DNA from: Lachnospiraceae bacterium
GTDB lineage: Bacteria; Bacillota; Clostridia; Lachnospirales; Lachnospiraceae
Direction of reading: 5' to 3'
Assembly (NCBI GenBank): GCA_022793065.1
Contig: JAAWCE010000095.1
Location: 1 to 60,604, forward strand
Length of the DNA: 60,604 nt
Part shown: positions 35,601 through 45,561 of the stretch, in pieces
Numbering within the stretch: position 1 is the first letter of the stretch
How the letters are laid out: each line of letters starts with the position of its first letter
Translations under genes and position numbers: made by a program
The notes under the pieces: model-generated
Databases searched by the model: none
Told to the model about the DNA's origin: nothing
What the model saw: the letters and a program-made list of their open reading frames with translations, nothing else

Positions 35601-37571
35601 ATGAAATTTATCTATGGAAAACAGGACTGGAAGACATTGGAACGGGGAGAAGAGAACTGCTTTCTGATGACCAATGGCCTTGGAGGATTTTCGTCGCTGA
35701 CCATGATTGGTTCCAGCAGCAGAAATGACCATGCAGTATTGATGGCATGTGTAAAATCCCCCAATCATCGCTATAATATGATTCACAGATTGGAAGAAAT
35801 CCTCTGTTTTGAAGAGGAAGAAATCCATATCTCCAGCCAGAATTTTGTTCCTAAAGGGACGGGGGAGAAAGCGTCTGAAAAAGGGAAAGAATACAGAGAA
35901 GAGGGGTATTTGTACCAGACAGGATTTTCTTATGAAGATTATCCTAAGTGGCAGTATTTGGTTCAAGGCGTGGAGGTAGTAAAGATTCTTGCCATGATGC
36001 AGGGAATGAACGCCATAGGGATTTCCTACAGAATAAGGAATTATTCAGGAAAAGATGTGACATTGAAGGTAATTCCTCATCTGCAGTTTGTGCCAAAAGG
36101 GGAGCTGCTTTCCAAAGAACAGAGCTTTGTTATGGATGGGCACAGTATTACATCCAATGGGCATAAGCTTCATCTTAAGACAAACGGAGAGTGCCGGGAG
36201 CTTCCGCCTGCGTTTCATGACAATCTCTATTATGCGTATGATGCCTGTGACGGAAGAAGGGAACAGGGATGCACCATGGTAAATCATTGTGTCGTCTTCA
36301 AAGTACCTTCCGGCGAAGAAAACATACTGGAATTGGTCTATGGAATGATACCGGGGCTTCCCGAAGTGGAGGAAATGCTTCATGATATGACCCAATACCG
36401 GGAGCTGCTGGCACAACAGGCAGGTTTTCACGATGATACGGCAAACATGCTTGCCAAAAGTGCCGCGCAATTTGTATCTTACCGTGCTTCTACCGCAAAC
36501 AGTACATTGTTGGCAGGTTTTCCCTTTTTTGAAGATTGGGGAAGAGATACAATGATTGCACTGAATGGCTGTTGTCTGGCCACGCATCAATATAAGACGG
36601 CTAAAAGTATCCTCCAGACATTCAGAACTTATTGCAGGAAAGGGTTAATGCCCAATTTGTTTCCTGAGGGCAGGGAAGCACCGGGATATAATACAGTGGA
36701 CGCGGCGTTGCTGTTCATTTTGGCAATATATGAATATTATCGTAAAACCAAAGATTGTGTATTTGTAAAAAGCATGTATGATACCATGGCGCAGATTATT
36801 GATTGGTATTGCAAAGGGACGGATTATGGTATTATAATGGATGAAGATGGGTTAATCAGCGCGGGACAGGATTATGATCAGGTTACATGGATGGATGTGC
36901 GGGTGGGGGATATTCTTCCCACGCCCAGGCATGGCAAACCGGTGGAAATCAATGCCTATTGGTATAATGCGCTGTGCATTATGAAAGAATTCAAGCAGTT
37001 TGGCTCGGAGGATGAAAGAGACTATGGAGCGTTGGCTGCAAAGGTGCGGGATAGCTTTGGAAAGTTCTGGAATGAAGAGAAAGGCTGTCTGAAAGATGTA
37101 TTGTCAGGAACCGACGCAGATAATCAAATTCGTTGTAATCAGATATGGGCGGTGTCGCTGCCGTTTTCTGTGCTGCCGCCTGAGCGGGAAAAGCAAGTGG
37201 TGGATGTGGTATTTCGGAAACTGTATACGCCGTATGGGCTTCGGACATTAGACCCGGAGGATGGTCAATTCCATCCCTTTTATGGTGGAGAGCAACTGGA
37301 ACGGGATTTGGCTTATCATCAGGGAACGGTTTGGGTATTTCCGTTGGGAGGATATTATCTTGCTTATCTGAAAGTAAACAATTATTCCAGAGAGTCAAAA
37401 ATATATGTGAGGGGGCAGCTTGAGATTATGGAGGCTGCTATGCGGGAAGGCTGTGTGGGGCAGCTTCCTGAGATTTATGATGGGGAAAATCCGGTGTCGT
37501 CAAAAGGCTGCTTTGCCCAGGCATGGAGTGTGGGAGAGATGTTGAGGGTGTATGACGCGCTGAGGAACTGA
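35601..37571 (+). CDS. Glycogen debranching enzyme (amylo-1,6-glucosidase type)
   Basis: A 656-residue protein. Residues 1-260 form the bacterial glycogen debranching N-terminal beta domain (TNGLGGFSSLTMIGSSSRNDHAVL, RLEEILCF). Residues about 290-650 form an alpha/alpha-barrel GDE catalytic domain: AGFPFFEDWGRDTMIALNG, GYNTVDAALLF and AGQDYDQVTWMD. It would remove alpha-1,6 stubs from glycogen or limit dextrin. I choose 35601, after AAGGAG, over an upstream TTG. It follows malQ by about 40 bases. Confidence 0.92.
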   Translation: MKFIYGKQDWKTLERGEENCFLMTNGLGGFSSLTMIGSSSRNDHAVLMACVKSPNHRYNMIHRLEEILCFEEEEIHISSQNFVPKGTGEKASEKGKEYREEGYLYQTGFSYEDYPKWQYLVQGVEVVKILAMMQGMNAIGISYRIRNYSGKDVTLKVIPHLQFVPKGELLSKEQSFVMDGHSITSNGHKLHLKTNGECRELPPAFHDNLYYAYDACDGRREQGCTMVNHCVVFKVPSGEENILELVYGMIPGLPEVEEMLHDMTQYRELLAQQAGFHDDTANMLAKSAAQFVSYRASTANSTLLAGFPFFEDWGRDTMIALNGCCLATHQYKTAKSILQTFRTYCRKGLMPNLFPEGREAPGYNTVDAALLFILAIYEYYRKTKDCVFVKSMYDTMAQIIDWYCKGTDYGIIMDEDGLISAGQDYDQVTWMDVRVGDILPTPRHGKPVEINAYWYNALCIMKEFKQFGSEDERDYGALAAKVRDSFGKFWNEEKGCLKDVLSGTDADNQIRCNQIWAVSLPFSVLPPEREKQVVDVVFRKLYTPYGLRTLDPEDGQFHPFYGGEQLERDLAYHQGTVWVFPLGGYYLAYLKVNNYSRESKIYVRGQLEIMEAAMREGCVGQLPEIYDGENPVSSKGCFAQAWSVGEMLRVYDALRN

Positions 37572-37644
37572 TAAACATAACAGGGGAAGGTCAAAGGAAA
37601 AGGATTGTAATGTATATGGCAGAATGGAATTGGGAGGTTTCATA

Positions 37645-38490
37645 ATGTATCGAAATTATATTTTTGATTTTTATGGGACGTTGGCAGATATTCGTACTGA
37701 TGAGGAAAGTCCCGTTCTGTGGAAGAAAATGAGTGAAATATATTGTGCCCTGGGGGCGGATTATAGCCCCAATAAACTGCAGCATACTTTTCGCAGGCTG
37801 GAAAGAGCAGAAAAGGAAAATATTGGTGCTGTTATTGTGGATTCTATTCAGGGAAAGGCTTCCGGACCATTCCATCCGGGAGATTGCAGTGAAGCAAAAG
37901 ATGCTTATGTGCGGGAGACATTTTACAGGGATTTGCAGGATGCAATAGAACCGGACCTGACCAGGGTGTTTGCGCTGTTGTATCAGGAAAAAGGAGTGCC
38001 TTGTGACGATATGCAGGCAAAGATGACAGCCATAACTTTTCGGGCGCTTTCCAGGAAATACCTTCGTGTGTATGAAGGTGTAAAGGAGACTTTGGGGGAA
38101 TTGCGGCGGCGCAGAAAGCGTGTGTTTCTTTTGTCTAACGCACAGAGTGATTTTACAAGACCGGAGATTGAGATGCTGGGACTTACGGGATATTTTGACG
38201 GGATTTTTCTGTCTTCGGAGCAGGGCTGGAAGAAGCCGTCCCCCATGTTCTTTTGCAGGCTTTTGGAAGAGTATCATTTGGAACCTTCCCAGTGTATTAT
38301 GATTGGCAATGATGAGTCCACTGATATGATAGGAGCCCGGAATGTGGGCATGGACACTCTATACATCCATACGGCAATCTCCCCCATTGAACATGGACAG
38401 GTGAAGGCGGATTATAAGGTAATGGACGGAGATTTTCGGAAGGTTGGCAGCCTGCTTCTGGGAAGGGACCGACAGAGACGGAAAGGGTAA
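37645..38490 (+). CDS. HAD-superfamily hydrolase
   Basis: A 281-residue HAD hydrolase. Motif I is YIFDFYGTL, with a Tyr in place of the usual second Asp, as in DFYGT-type members; motif II is VFLLSNAQ; the Lys of motif III is in GWKKPSP; motif IV is MIGNDESTDMIGA. Probably a sugar-phosphate or nucleotide phosphatase. The missing second Asp raises doubt about phosphomonoesterase activity. The start at 37645 (MYRNY) follows GGGAGG. Lies within the mal operon, so it may clear a sugar phosphate. Confidence 0.85.
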   Translation: MYRNYIFDFYGTLADIRTDEESPVLWKKMSEIYCALGADYSPNKLQHTFRRLERAEKENIGAVIVDSIQGKASGPFHPGDCSEAKDAYVRETFYRDLQDAIEPDLTRVFALLYQEKGVPCDDMQAKMTAITFRALSRKYLRVYEGVKETLGELRRRRKRVFLLSNAQSDFTRPEIEMLGLTGYFDGIFLSSEQGWKKPSPMFFCRLLEEYHLEPSQCIMIGNDESTDMIGARNVGMDTLYIHTAISPIEHGQVKADYKVMDGDFRKVGSLLLGRDRQRRKG

Positions 38491-38608
38491 TGCAGACGAA
38501 AAGGCTGGCAATGTTAGAAAGTACTGTTTGGTATGGAAGTCAGCGTGCAAAGATGGAAATATAAAAGAAACAGAAAGCGGGATTCATAGAATAGAATGGG
38601 AGTGTAGA

Positions 38609-40894
38609 ATGAAATTTGGAACATTGACAGGGTATGTGGTGGATGGTCAGGAAGTTGTGCTGGATTTCCAGGGACAGAAGGCACAGATTAAAGTAATAAC
38701 GCCTTTCATTATCAATATTTTCTATAGTAAAGACGGCACCAGAACGGCGTCCAAAGCCATAGAGGGTGAGAAAGCCGTATTGGCGTCAGTTCGGGCGGAA
38801 CAGAAAGAAGACGGATTATGGATCTATACAGAAGAGGTTTCCATAAGAGTCAGCGATGGATTTTATGTGGATTTTTACGACAGAAACGGAAGGGAGACTT
38901 GTGGGGATTACAGGGGGGAGCGCAGGGAGCTCCAGCGTGTCAGCCCGGAAGTGCTGAAACTTTTGGAGGAAGAAGGGCACTCTGCGGAGGAACACAGAAA
39001 AGAACATGCTTTTGAGGTAGTGAAAAAGCTGGGAGCCTCTGTACATTTCTATGGATTGGGAGATAAGACAGGATTTCTTGATAAGCGCAATTATGAATAT
39101 GAAATGTGGAATACCGATAATCCGGATCCTCAGGTGGATAGTTTTAAAGCGTTATATAAGTCCATTCCGTTTTTCATTGCATTGAGCCCTGAATACGTAT
39201 ATGGTATATTTCTGGACAATACCTATAAGAGTTATTTTAATATGGGACAGGAATCGGAAGCATATTATTGGTTTGGAGCTGACGGCGGTAATCTGGATTA
39301 TTATTATATTGCCGGAAACTCATTGGCTGAGGTATTGAAAGGATATACATATCTCACGGGGACCTGTCCTTTGCCGCAAAAATGGACTTTAGGGTATCAT
39401 CAGTCCCGTTGGGGCTATGTGACCTGGGAGGATGTGGAGGAAGTAGCGTCAGGTTTGCGGGATAATGATATTCCGTGTGATGTTATTCATTTTGACATTG
39501 ATTATATGCAGGATTACAGGGTATTTACCTGGAATGAAAAGCGCTATCAAAATGATGCAAAGGCGTATTTGGACAAATTGTCTCAAGATGGATTTAAAGT
39601 AGTGGTCATCAACGATCCGGGTGTAAAAGCGGAAGAAGGATATTCAATCTATGACGAGGGCGTTGAGAAAGGGTACTTTGCAAAGACGCCGGAGGGAAAA
39701 GTGTACTCCAATGTAGTTTGGCCGGGAGAAGCTGTGTTTCCCGATTTCGGAAATCCCAAAGTCAGGACATGGTGGGGAGAACATCAAGGTTTTCTGTTGG
39801 AGAAAGGGGTTAGAGGAATTTGGAATGATATGAATGAACCGGCCAGTTTTCGAGGTCCTCTGCCGGATGATGTGGTATTTTCGGATGAAGAAAGGGAGAC
39901 ATCCCATGAAGAGATGCACAATGTATACGGTCATTTGATGGCAAAGGCAGCATATGAAGGATTAAAAAAGCTGGATGGGCGCAGGCCGTTTGTTATTACC
40001 AGAGCATGTTATGCCGGAAGTCAGAAATATACCACGGCATGGACGGGGGACAATACCAGTATGTGGGCTCATTTACAGATGGCAATTCCTCAACTGTGTA
40101 ATCTGGGATTGTCCGGTATGCCGTTTGTTGGGACGGATGTGGGAGGATTTGGGGCGGATACCACGCCGGAACTGATGGCGAGATGGGTTCAGGTGGGATG
40201 TTTTTCCCCACTTTTTAGGAATCATTCCGCAGCGGGAACCAGAAGGCAGGAACCATGGCAGTTTGGAAAAGAGGTAATGGAAATCTATCGCAAGTATGTA
40301 AAGCTTCGCTATCGGTGGATTCCCTATATTTACGATTTGTTTTATGAGGAAGAGCGGACGGGAGCACCCATTATGAGGCCGCTGGTATTCCATTATGAAA
40401 AAGAGGAAGCGGCAAGGGTATGTAATGATGAATTTATGGTGGGAAGCAGGATTTTGGCGGCCCCTGTGGTGAATCAGGGAATGACAAAAAGGATGGTGTA
40501 TTTGCCTGAAGGATGTTGGTATGATTATTGGACACAGGAAAAACTGGAAGGACCGGTATGGTTTGTGCGGGATGCGCCTTTGGATTGCTGCCCCATTTAT
40601 GTAAAAGCGGGAAGTATTCTGCCTGTGATGGAGGCACAGTCCTATGTGGGGGAGAACCCCATGGATCAATTGTGTCTGGAAGTGTATCCCGGCGAGGGAA
40701 GTTGGGAGCATTATCTGGATAATGGCCAGGATTTCGCATATAGGGAGGGCAAGTATCATCAGTATCATTTTGAAGTGGAACAAGATGGCACTGTGAAGGG
40801 AAAAATTGTTCATGCCGGGTATGAAAAACCATATCGGGAGATATTGCTTTTGAAAGTGGAGGAAAAAGAAGCTGTAAAGATGAAAATAGATTGA
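38609..40894 (+). CDS. GH31 alpha-glucosidase
   Basis: A 761-residue family 31 glycoside hydrolase with no signal peptide, so it acts in the cytoplasm on short malto-oligosaccharides. Motifs: KWTLGYHQSRWGY, DIDYMQDYRVFTW, nucleophile Asp in GIWNDMNEP (about residue 406), TGDNTSMWAHL with the acid/base Asp, and GTDVGGFG. N-terminal galactose-mutarotase-like region from 1 to about 220, C-terminal beta domains from about 600. The start at 38609 follows GGGAG. Last gene of the maltodextrin operon. Confidence 0.94.
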   Translation: MKFGTLTGYVVDGQEVVLDFQGQKAQIKVITPFIINIFYSKDGTRTASKAIEGEKAVLASVRAEQKEDGLWIYTEEVSIRVSDGFYVDFYDRNGRETCGDYRGERRELQRVSPEVLKLLEEEGHSAEEHRKEHAFEVVKKLGASVHFYGLGDKTGFLDKRNYEYEMWNTDNPDPQVDSFKALYKSIPFFIALSPEYVYGIFLDNTYKSYFNMGQESEAYYWFGADGGNLDYYYIAGNSLAEVLKGYTYLTGTCPLPQKWTLGYHQSRWGYVTWEDVEEVASGLRDNDIPCDVIHFDIDYMQDYRVFTWNEKRYQNDAKAYLDKLSQDGFKVVVINDPGVKAEEGYSIYDEGVEKGYFAKTPEGKVYSNVVWPGEAVFPDFGNPKVRTWWGEHQGFLLEKGVRGIWNDMNEPASFRGPLPDDVVFSDEERETSHEEMHNVYGHLMAKAAYEGLKKLDGRRPFVITRACYAGSQKYTTAWTGDNTSMWAHLQMAIPQLCNLGLSGMPFVGTDVGGFGADTTPELMARWVQVGCFSPLFRNHSAAGTRRQEPWQFGKEVMEIYRKYVKLRYRWIPYIYDLFYEEERTGAPIMRPLVFHYEKEEAARVCNDEFMVGSRILAAPVVNQGMTKRMVYLPEGCWYDYWTQEKLEGPVWFVRDAPLDCCPIYVKAGSILPVMEAQSYVGENPMDQLCLEVYPGEGSWEHYLDNGQDFAYREGKYHQYHFEVEQDGTVKGKIVHAGYEKPYREILLLKVEEKEAVKMKID

Positions 40895-40943
40895 ACTCAT
40901 GAAGTATGGTCAGAATAACAAAAAGCTTGAGGAACAAAATCAG

Positions 40944-40973
40944 TTGACAAACCTACCGACGGTATGATACTAT
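40944..40973 (+). promoter_or_regulatory. Promoter and operator of the second tetR
   Basis: TTGACA (40944-40949), 18 bases, TACTAT (40968-40973). The palindrome TACCG-A-CGGTA (40954-40964) lies in the spacer. The same half-sites occur upstream of the MFS gene. Confidence 0.65.
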
Positions 40974-41107
40974 AAATGTAGCATGATCGGTAATGTACTC
41001 CAAGATTCAAATTCAAAAATTGCTGTAGTAATATCCATATTTGGAAATTACATGCTGTGCGGTAATGATTTTTTGCACTTTCTAAAAGGCTATGAAGGGA
41101 GAAATCA

Positions 41108-41761
41108 GTGGCCAGAAATAAGCATCCTGAAGAAACGGTCAACTTAATATTGGATGTTGCTTTTCAACTTTTCATGGAGAAAGGATATGAAAATACATCC
41201 ATTCAGGATATTATCAGTCATTTGGGCGGGCTGAGCAAAGGTGCGATATATCATCACTTTAAGTCAAAAGAAGATATTTTAGTCGCAGTTACGGATAAAA
41301 TGACGGCGGAGTCCAATCGGATGCTTGCAGGGATTCGCGATCATTCCGGCCTTAACGGGAAAGAGAAGCTTAAACTGATTTTTAAAGAATCCATTAACAG
41401 ACCTGTGCAGGACGATATTTTTACGGTGGCTCCTAATTTTCATAATAATCCCAAACTGCTTTTTAGTTTGCTGCATGATACCATGGAAGAAGTGGCGCCA
41501 AATTATATTTTGCCTATCATTCGGCAGGGCATTTCAGATGGTTCTATTCAGACGGATTATCCGGAACAATTGGCGGAATTGATAATTTTGGCGGCAAACG
41601 TATGGATGAATCCTATGATATTTGACAGTACGGTACAAGATTCTTATGGTAAGTTTATGATATTCCGCCAAATGATGCAAGGATTTGGACTGGATATTAT
41701 AGACGAGGAATTGCTTAACAGGCTGCAGGAACTGACAGCCATTTACCAGAAGAATAAATGA
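41108..41761 (+). CDS. TetR-family regulator of the adjacent MFS pump
   Basis: A 217-residue TetR protein: VNLILDVAFQLFMEKGYENTSIQ and GGLSKGAIYHHFKSKEDIL form the helix-turn-helix; the C-terminal helical part (about 75-215) binds a ligand. The start is GTG at 41108 after AAGGGAG. The gene's own promoter and the promoter region of the downstream MFS gene both carry TACCG/CGGTA palindromes, so it probably represses both. Confidence 0.9.
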   Translation: MARNKHPEETVNLILDVAFQLFMEKGYENTSIQDIISHLGGLSKGAIYHHFKSKEDILVAVTDKMTAESNRMLAGIRDHSGLNGKEKLKLIFKESINRPVQDDIFTVAPNFHNNPKLLFSLLHDTMEEVAPNYILPIIRQGISDGSIQTDYPEQLAELIILAANVWMNPMIFDSTVQDSYGKFMIFRQMMQGFGLDIIDEELLNRLQELTAIYQKNK

Positions 41762-41799
41762 AAAAATGTTCTAAGTTATAAATATAGAAAGATTAAGTT

Positions 41800-41830
41800 C
41801 TGCCCGGTAAAACGGGCAGATATCTTTAAA
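41800..41830 (+). terminator. Terminator after the second tetR
   Basis: CTGCCCG (41800-41806), loop GTAAAA, CGGGCAG (41813-41819), followed by the weakly T-rich ATATCTTTA. Confidence 0.65.
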
Positions 41831-41837
41831 ATAATAC

Positions 41838-41854
41838 ATACCGTCGCGCGGTAT
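41838..41854 (+). promoter_or_regulatory. Operator upstream of the MFS gene
   Basis: ATACCG-TCGCG-CGGTAT is a perfect 6+5+6 palindrome with the half-sites of the tetR operator at 40954-40964. It lies about 100 bases before the MFS start codon. Confidence 0.6.
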
Positions 41855-41952
41855 TAGAATTCTTTCTATTACTTGAACAAAGAACAAAAGGGAACTGAAT
41901 CATAAAAATAATCTTATAATAAAAGTGAGAACAGGAATGAGGAGCAATAAAT

Positions 41953-43203
41953 ATGATGAATCAGAAATTATTTTCTAAGGATTTTACATTGGTTGTGGTT
42001 GGACAGATTATATCTCTGTTTGGAAATGCCACAATAAGATTTGCGCTGCCGTTATATTTGTTAAATTTGACAGGATCCTCAGCGCTTTATGGTACGGTTA
42101 CGGCGTGTGCTTTTATCCCTTCCATACTATTGTCGCCTATTGGGGGGATTGTAGCGGATAGAGTAAATAAAAGAAATATTATGGTAATTCTGGATTTCTT
42201 TACAGCGGCGGTAATATTAGGATTTACTATGCTTATGGATGGAGCGAATATCATTGTACTGCTGACGGCTGTGCTTATGCTTTTGTATGGTATTGCAGGA
42301 GCCTATCAGCCCTCCGTGCAGGCAAGCATACCTGTGCTGGTAAGTCAGGATAATTTTATGGCGGCAAATTCTATTATCAATACAATCAGTTCCTTTGCTT
42401 CTTTGTTAGGTCCTGTGCTGGGAGGCGTTTTGTACAGTGCATACGGACTGAAACCCGTACTATGGATTTGTATTGTGTGCTTTATCTTGTCCGCAGTGAT
42501 GGAATTGTTTCTTCGGATCCCATACCGGGCACAGGATTCCGAAGGCAGTATGTGGAAAGTGGTCAAAAAAGATTTTACAGAAAGTATAGCGTTTATTCGG
42601 AAAAGCAAACCTGTCATTGGAAAAACGCTTTTGGTCATTTGCGGAATTAATTTGTTTTTAGCTGCAATGATAATGGTTGCGCTGCCATATTTGATTACAG
42701 AGGTGTTAAATTTGGGAGAGGAACAGGCGAACAAACTTTGCGGCTTTGCAGAAGGGGCGTTGGCGGCAGGAGGATTAACGGGAGGTATTTGTGCCGGAAT
42801 TTTTGCAAATAAATTGTCGATGAAAAAAGCGGGTAATCTGGTCATAAGTTGTGCCATATGTGCATTTCCCATGGGGGGCGCATTGTTTCTTTTTTCATCC
42901 GGTATGGTAAATTATATTGTAATATCCATATGCTGCTTTTTCATTATGGTATTTTCAACCGTATTTACCGTACAGATGATGTCTTTTATACAAAGAGAAA
43001 CACCACAGAATTTAATTGGGAAAGTAATTGCGGTTATCTTTACCATTTCCATGTGTGCCCAGCCTTTGGGAAATGCCCTATATGGCGTTTTATTTGAAAT
43101 ATGCGGAGGATTTGAATATATGGTTGTTTTATTTTCCGGTATTGTGTCGCTGCTCATTGCTTTGAGCACCAGAAAAATTTTTCTGAATTTTTCTGCGGAA
43201 TAA
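41953..43203 (+). CDS. MFS multidrug-type transporter
   Basis: A 416-residue major facilitator protein with about 12 helices. The start reads FTLVVVGQIISLFGNATIRFALPLYLL, and the loop 2-3 motif is GGIVADRVNKRNIM, typical of MFS drug efflux proteins of the MdrT/MefA-like group. The conserved start resembles macrolide efflux permeases, but the substrate cannot be read from sequence. Regulated by the TetR gene upstream. GGAG precedes the start by 8 bases. Confidence 0.9.
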   Translation: MMNQKLFSKDFTLVVVGQIISLFGNATIRFALPLYLLNLTGSSALYGTVTACAFIPSILLSPIGGIVADRVNKRNIMVILDFFTAAVILGFTMLMDGANIIVLLTAVLMLLYGIAGAYQPSVQASIPVLVSQDNFMAANSIINTISSFASLLGPVLGGVLYSAYGLKPVLWICIVCFILSAVMELFLRIPYRAQDSEGSMWKVVKKDFTESIAFIRKSKPVIGKTLLVICGINLFLAAMIMVALPYLITEVLNLGEEQANKLCGFAEGALAAGGLTGGICAGIFANKLSMKKAGNLVISCAICAFPMGGALFLFSSGMVNYIVISICCFFIMVFSTVFTVQMMSFIQRETPQNLIGKVIAVIFTISMCAQPLGNALYGVLFEICGGFEYMVVLFSGIVSLLIALSTRKIFLNFSAE

Positions 43204-43233
43204 TAGGAAAGTCATGGTATGACATCAGGATAT

Positions 43234-45099
43234 TCATAGCGGCTTATTGTCTTCCCGATTGTTCTCAAAGTAAGGAAAACGTTCCAATGCCGCAAAAATA
43301 TCCTGAAAATCTTCCCTAGGAGCCAAATCAATGTATTTCTCCAGCAATGCTCTCTCCTGGTCCCTGTATTTTCCGTAAAAGAGATCAAAGAGATTATGCC
43401 CCCTGAGATAAATGCGAATTTCCTCCATATGTTCTTTTACCTCTTCTATGGTTTCCAGGCCGTGTCCCAGAATCTCTTGAAGGTGACGGCCGCTTGACAG
43501 ACGATGAAGGTATTCTTTCCATTTTTCCAGTATTGTTTTGTAGAAATCTTCTTCGGATGCTACAATACCTAATTGAGCCATAATTTGGGGATTGAGAAAA
43601 TAATTTTCAAAGGAGTAATATTTCAATATCAGTACATTTTCCGGTTTTACCCGTGGAAGTTTATCCAAATCCTCCCGTCCCCGGTCTTCATAGTAACGGC
43701 AAAGCTGACTGCGCAGCTTTTCAGGGTCCTTTCCGTCGCTGTCGCGTATCATAAGGAATTGGTCCCGCAGATAGACCTGATTCATGTACTTTAAATTGGC
43801 ATAGGTCTTGATGTTGGTACAACTATTGGTAGTGATAATGGCGATACGGTTCAAATTTCCCTGACTGTCCGTGGTCTCCTGATAATACTTTCCCAGCAAA
43901 AGCGGCAAACGGGATTTGTCCTGTTTCCCTTCCACAATAAACACAAAATTCACGTGCATCAAATCTCCAGCCGAATATCCCAGATCGTCCAAAATAGCGC
44001 TGATATCTGTCTTTTTGCGAATATCGCTGGCTCCGTTTTCAGTAAGTACCACTTGCCGTATCTGTCGGCTGTTAAAGTTTGCAAGTAAATTAGGAGAATG
44101 TGTGGTAAAAATGACCTGATTCTTGGCCGAAAGGCGGTAAAGTATGGTGCCGCATACTTTTTGAAGGCTGGGGTGCAGGAATATCTCAGGATCTTCAATC
44201 ATTATAATGCTGGAAAGAGTTTCCTTAATCTGTGTATAGGCTTCTAAAAGAGAAAACAGATAAATGGAACGCATCCCCTTGCCCATCTTTGAAATTGGCC
44301 TGGGTATATTCTGGGCTGGATGACGAATTTCTGTTGTAACCTCCAAAATTTTCTCCACATCTCGGTTCATAGAGTAAAGAATACTTTCATGCCCTCCGTT
44401 TTTGTGGAAACAATCGTTGACCATTCGCGCAAAGGTGTCCAGATTTAACTGATACAGCTTATAATCCAACAGCTTTGAGGTTTCCATAGCGTCTAACTGA
44501 GCCGGACTTTTCTGCTCAATCAGTCCGATACAGTGAAAACAATGGCTGCATGCGCTTGCCTGGTTGAACATACAGCAGCCAGACCGCATACGCTTTAAAA
44601 TTTCGTCTTCCTGCAAAAGTAACAAGTCGCTTTGAAGCTGTTCCAGGCGGCGTTCCGTGTCCACATAGTATATTTGGGGAAAAATCTCTGCAATATATGG
44701 ATTGTTTTTGCTGAAATTATCCTGAAAACGAATCTTTCCGTCTCGGTTGGCTGTCATGGTAAATGTCAGCATGTTGTTAGAAAAGGAGGGCAGCTTACGG
44801 CAAAAATCTTGCATCCAGGTACTCTTTTTCCGATATTGGCTCACCACGCCTCTGCGCCGCAGCAAATCAAGGTCGCTTTCCGTAAAGGATAGAGATACTT
44901 GAATTCGTATTGTAGCTCCGGCCTCGCCAAAATCCTCCGGACCAATGGAGTATTCGCCGCCAACCGCCCGAATGGCGTCCAGCACGGTTGTTTTACCGGT
45001 ATTATTCTGTCCCACAAGAATCAAAGCATTTTCAATTCCGGGAAGGTGCATATCATGAATGGATTTAAAATTTTGAATATGAAGGTCTGTTATTTTCAT
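43234..45099 (-). CDS. OLD-like AAA ATPase with TOPRIM domain and Cys cluster
   Basis: A 621-residue protein. N-terminal ABC-type ATPase: [15 protein letters not shown], Walker [11 protein letters not shown] (about 29-38), Walker [15 protein letters not shown] (about 303) and [11 protein letters not shown]-terminal TOPRIM nuclease: [16 protein letters not shown] (about 388) and IRDSDGKD (about 453). Overcoming-lysogenization-defect nucleases have this layout, and related proteins take part in anti-phage defence. Between Walker A and B a Cys-rich segment ([17 protein letters not shown], about 172-190) may bind zinc, an uncommon insertion. No UvrD partner is adjacent, so it is not a Gabija pair. 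Start after AGGAGCC. Confidence 0.88.
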   Translation of the reverse strand: MKITDLHIQNFKSIHDMHLPGIENALILVGQNNTGKTTVLDAIRAVGGEYSIGPEDFGEAGATIRIQVSLSFTESDLDLLRRRGVVSQYRKKSTWMQDFCRKLPSFSNNMLTFTMTANRDGKIRFQDNFSKNNPYIAEIFPQIYYVDTERRLEQLQSDLLLLQEDEILKRMRSGCCMFNQASACSHCFHCIGLIEQKSPAQLDAMETSKLLDYKLYQLNLDTFARMVNDCFHKNGGHESILYSMNRDVEKILEVTTEIRHPAQNIPRPISKMGKGMRSIYLFSLLEAYTQIKETLSSIIMIEDPEIFLHPSLQKVCGTILYRLSAKNQVIFTTHSPNLLANFNSRQIRQVVLTENGASDIRKKTDISAILDDLGYSAGDLMHVNFVFIVEGKQDKSRLPLLLGKYYQETTDSQGNLNRIAIITTNSCTNIKTYANLKYMNQVYLRDQFLMIRDSDGKDPEKLRSQLCRYYEDRGREDLDKLPRVKPENVLILKYYSFENYFLNPQIMAQLGIVASEEDFYKTILEKWKEYLHRLSSGRHLQEILGHGLETIEEVKEHMEEIRIYLRGHNLFDLFYGKYRDQERALLEKYIDLAPREDFQDIFAALERFPYFENNREDNKPL

Positions 45100-45119
45100 A
45101 GGCGGCTCCTATACCGTTC

Positions 45120-45294
45120 ATTATTGTCTGTTCCACGCCCATACCGTACTTCACAATCTTTTCGGTAAAAAGAAATTCCTATGCAGTCGATTTTGCGGTA
45201 TCCTTCCCACAGAAGTTCCTCCATTTCCTGATTCTCTGTTGGATTTTACCAGGCAGTGTTCACTCTGGCTGCCTATGGGCAACGCTTTTCTCAT
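45120..45294 (-). pseudogene. Remnant of an AAA-ATPase-like / PD-(D/E)XK protein
   Basis: On the minus strand, after AGGAGGAATAAA, the ATG at 45294 begins MRKALPIG, the start of a family of AAA-ATPase-like proteins found in gut Clostridia and Bacteroidetes. A +1 frame then reads [20 protein letters not shown], the family's C-terminal nuclease-like end. The intervening several hundred residues are missing. It lies directly upstream of the OLD-like gene. Confidence 0.5.
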
Positions 45295-45434
45295 TTTATT
45301 CCTCCTGGGGCAATCTTTCAGCGTTTGCGGGTTTTAAATTTATATGTTTGATTATAAAATAATTATCTATTCTTTGCAATGTGTATTTAGAAGATTGTTT
45401 TTGGTGAGTACGCAATAAATAACGATTTAAAATC

Positions 45435-45463
45435 TTGCTTGCATCCAAAATTTGTAATATACT
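45435..45463 (+). promoter_or_regulatory. Promoter of the DUF2262 gene
   Basis: TTGCTT (45435-45440), 17 bases, TATACT (45458-45463). The leader to 45562 is about 90 bases and shows no clear structure. Confidence 0.5.
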
Positions 45464-45561
45464 AAGGAAAGTTGAAGATGGTGTTATGGGGAGTAAAAAA
45501 GACGGTAATGCCTCAAGTGAAAATAGATTGCTCTAAAGCATCAACAGGGAGGAAATGTAAG

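Noticed and set aside
43234..45099. Gabija system (GajA-GajB)
   Set aside because: The OLD-like gene has no adjacent UvrD helicase; the helicase at 23959 is about 19 kb away and on the other strand.
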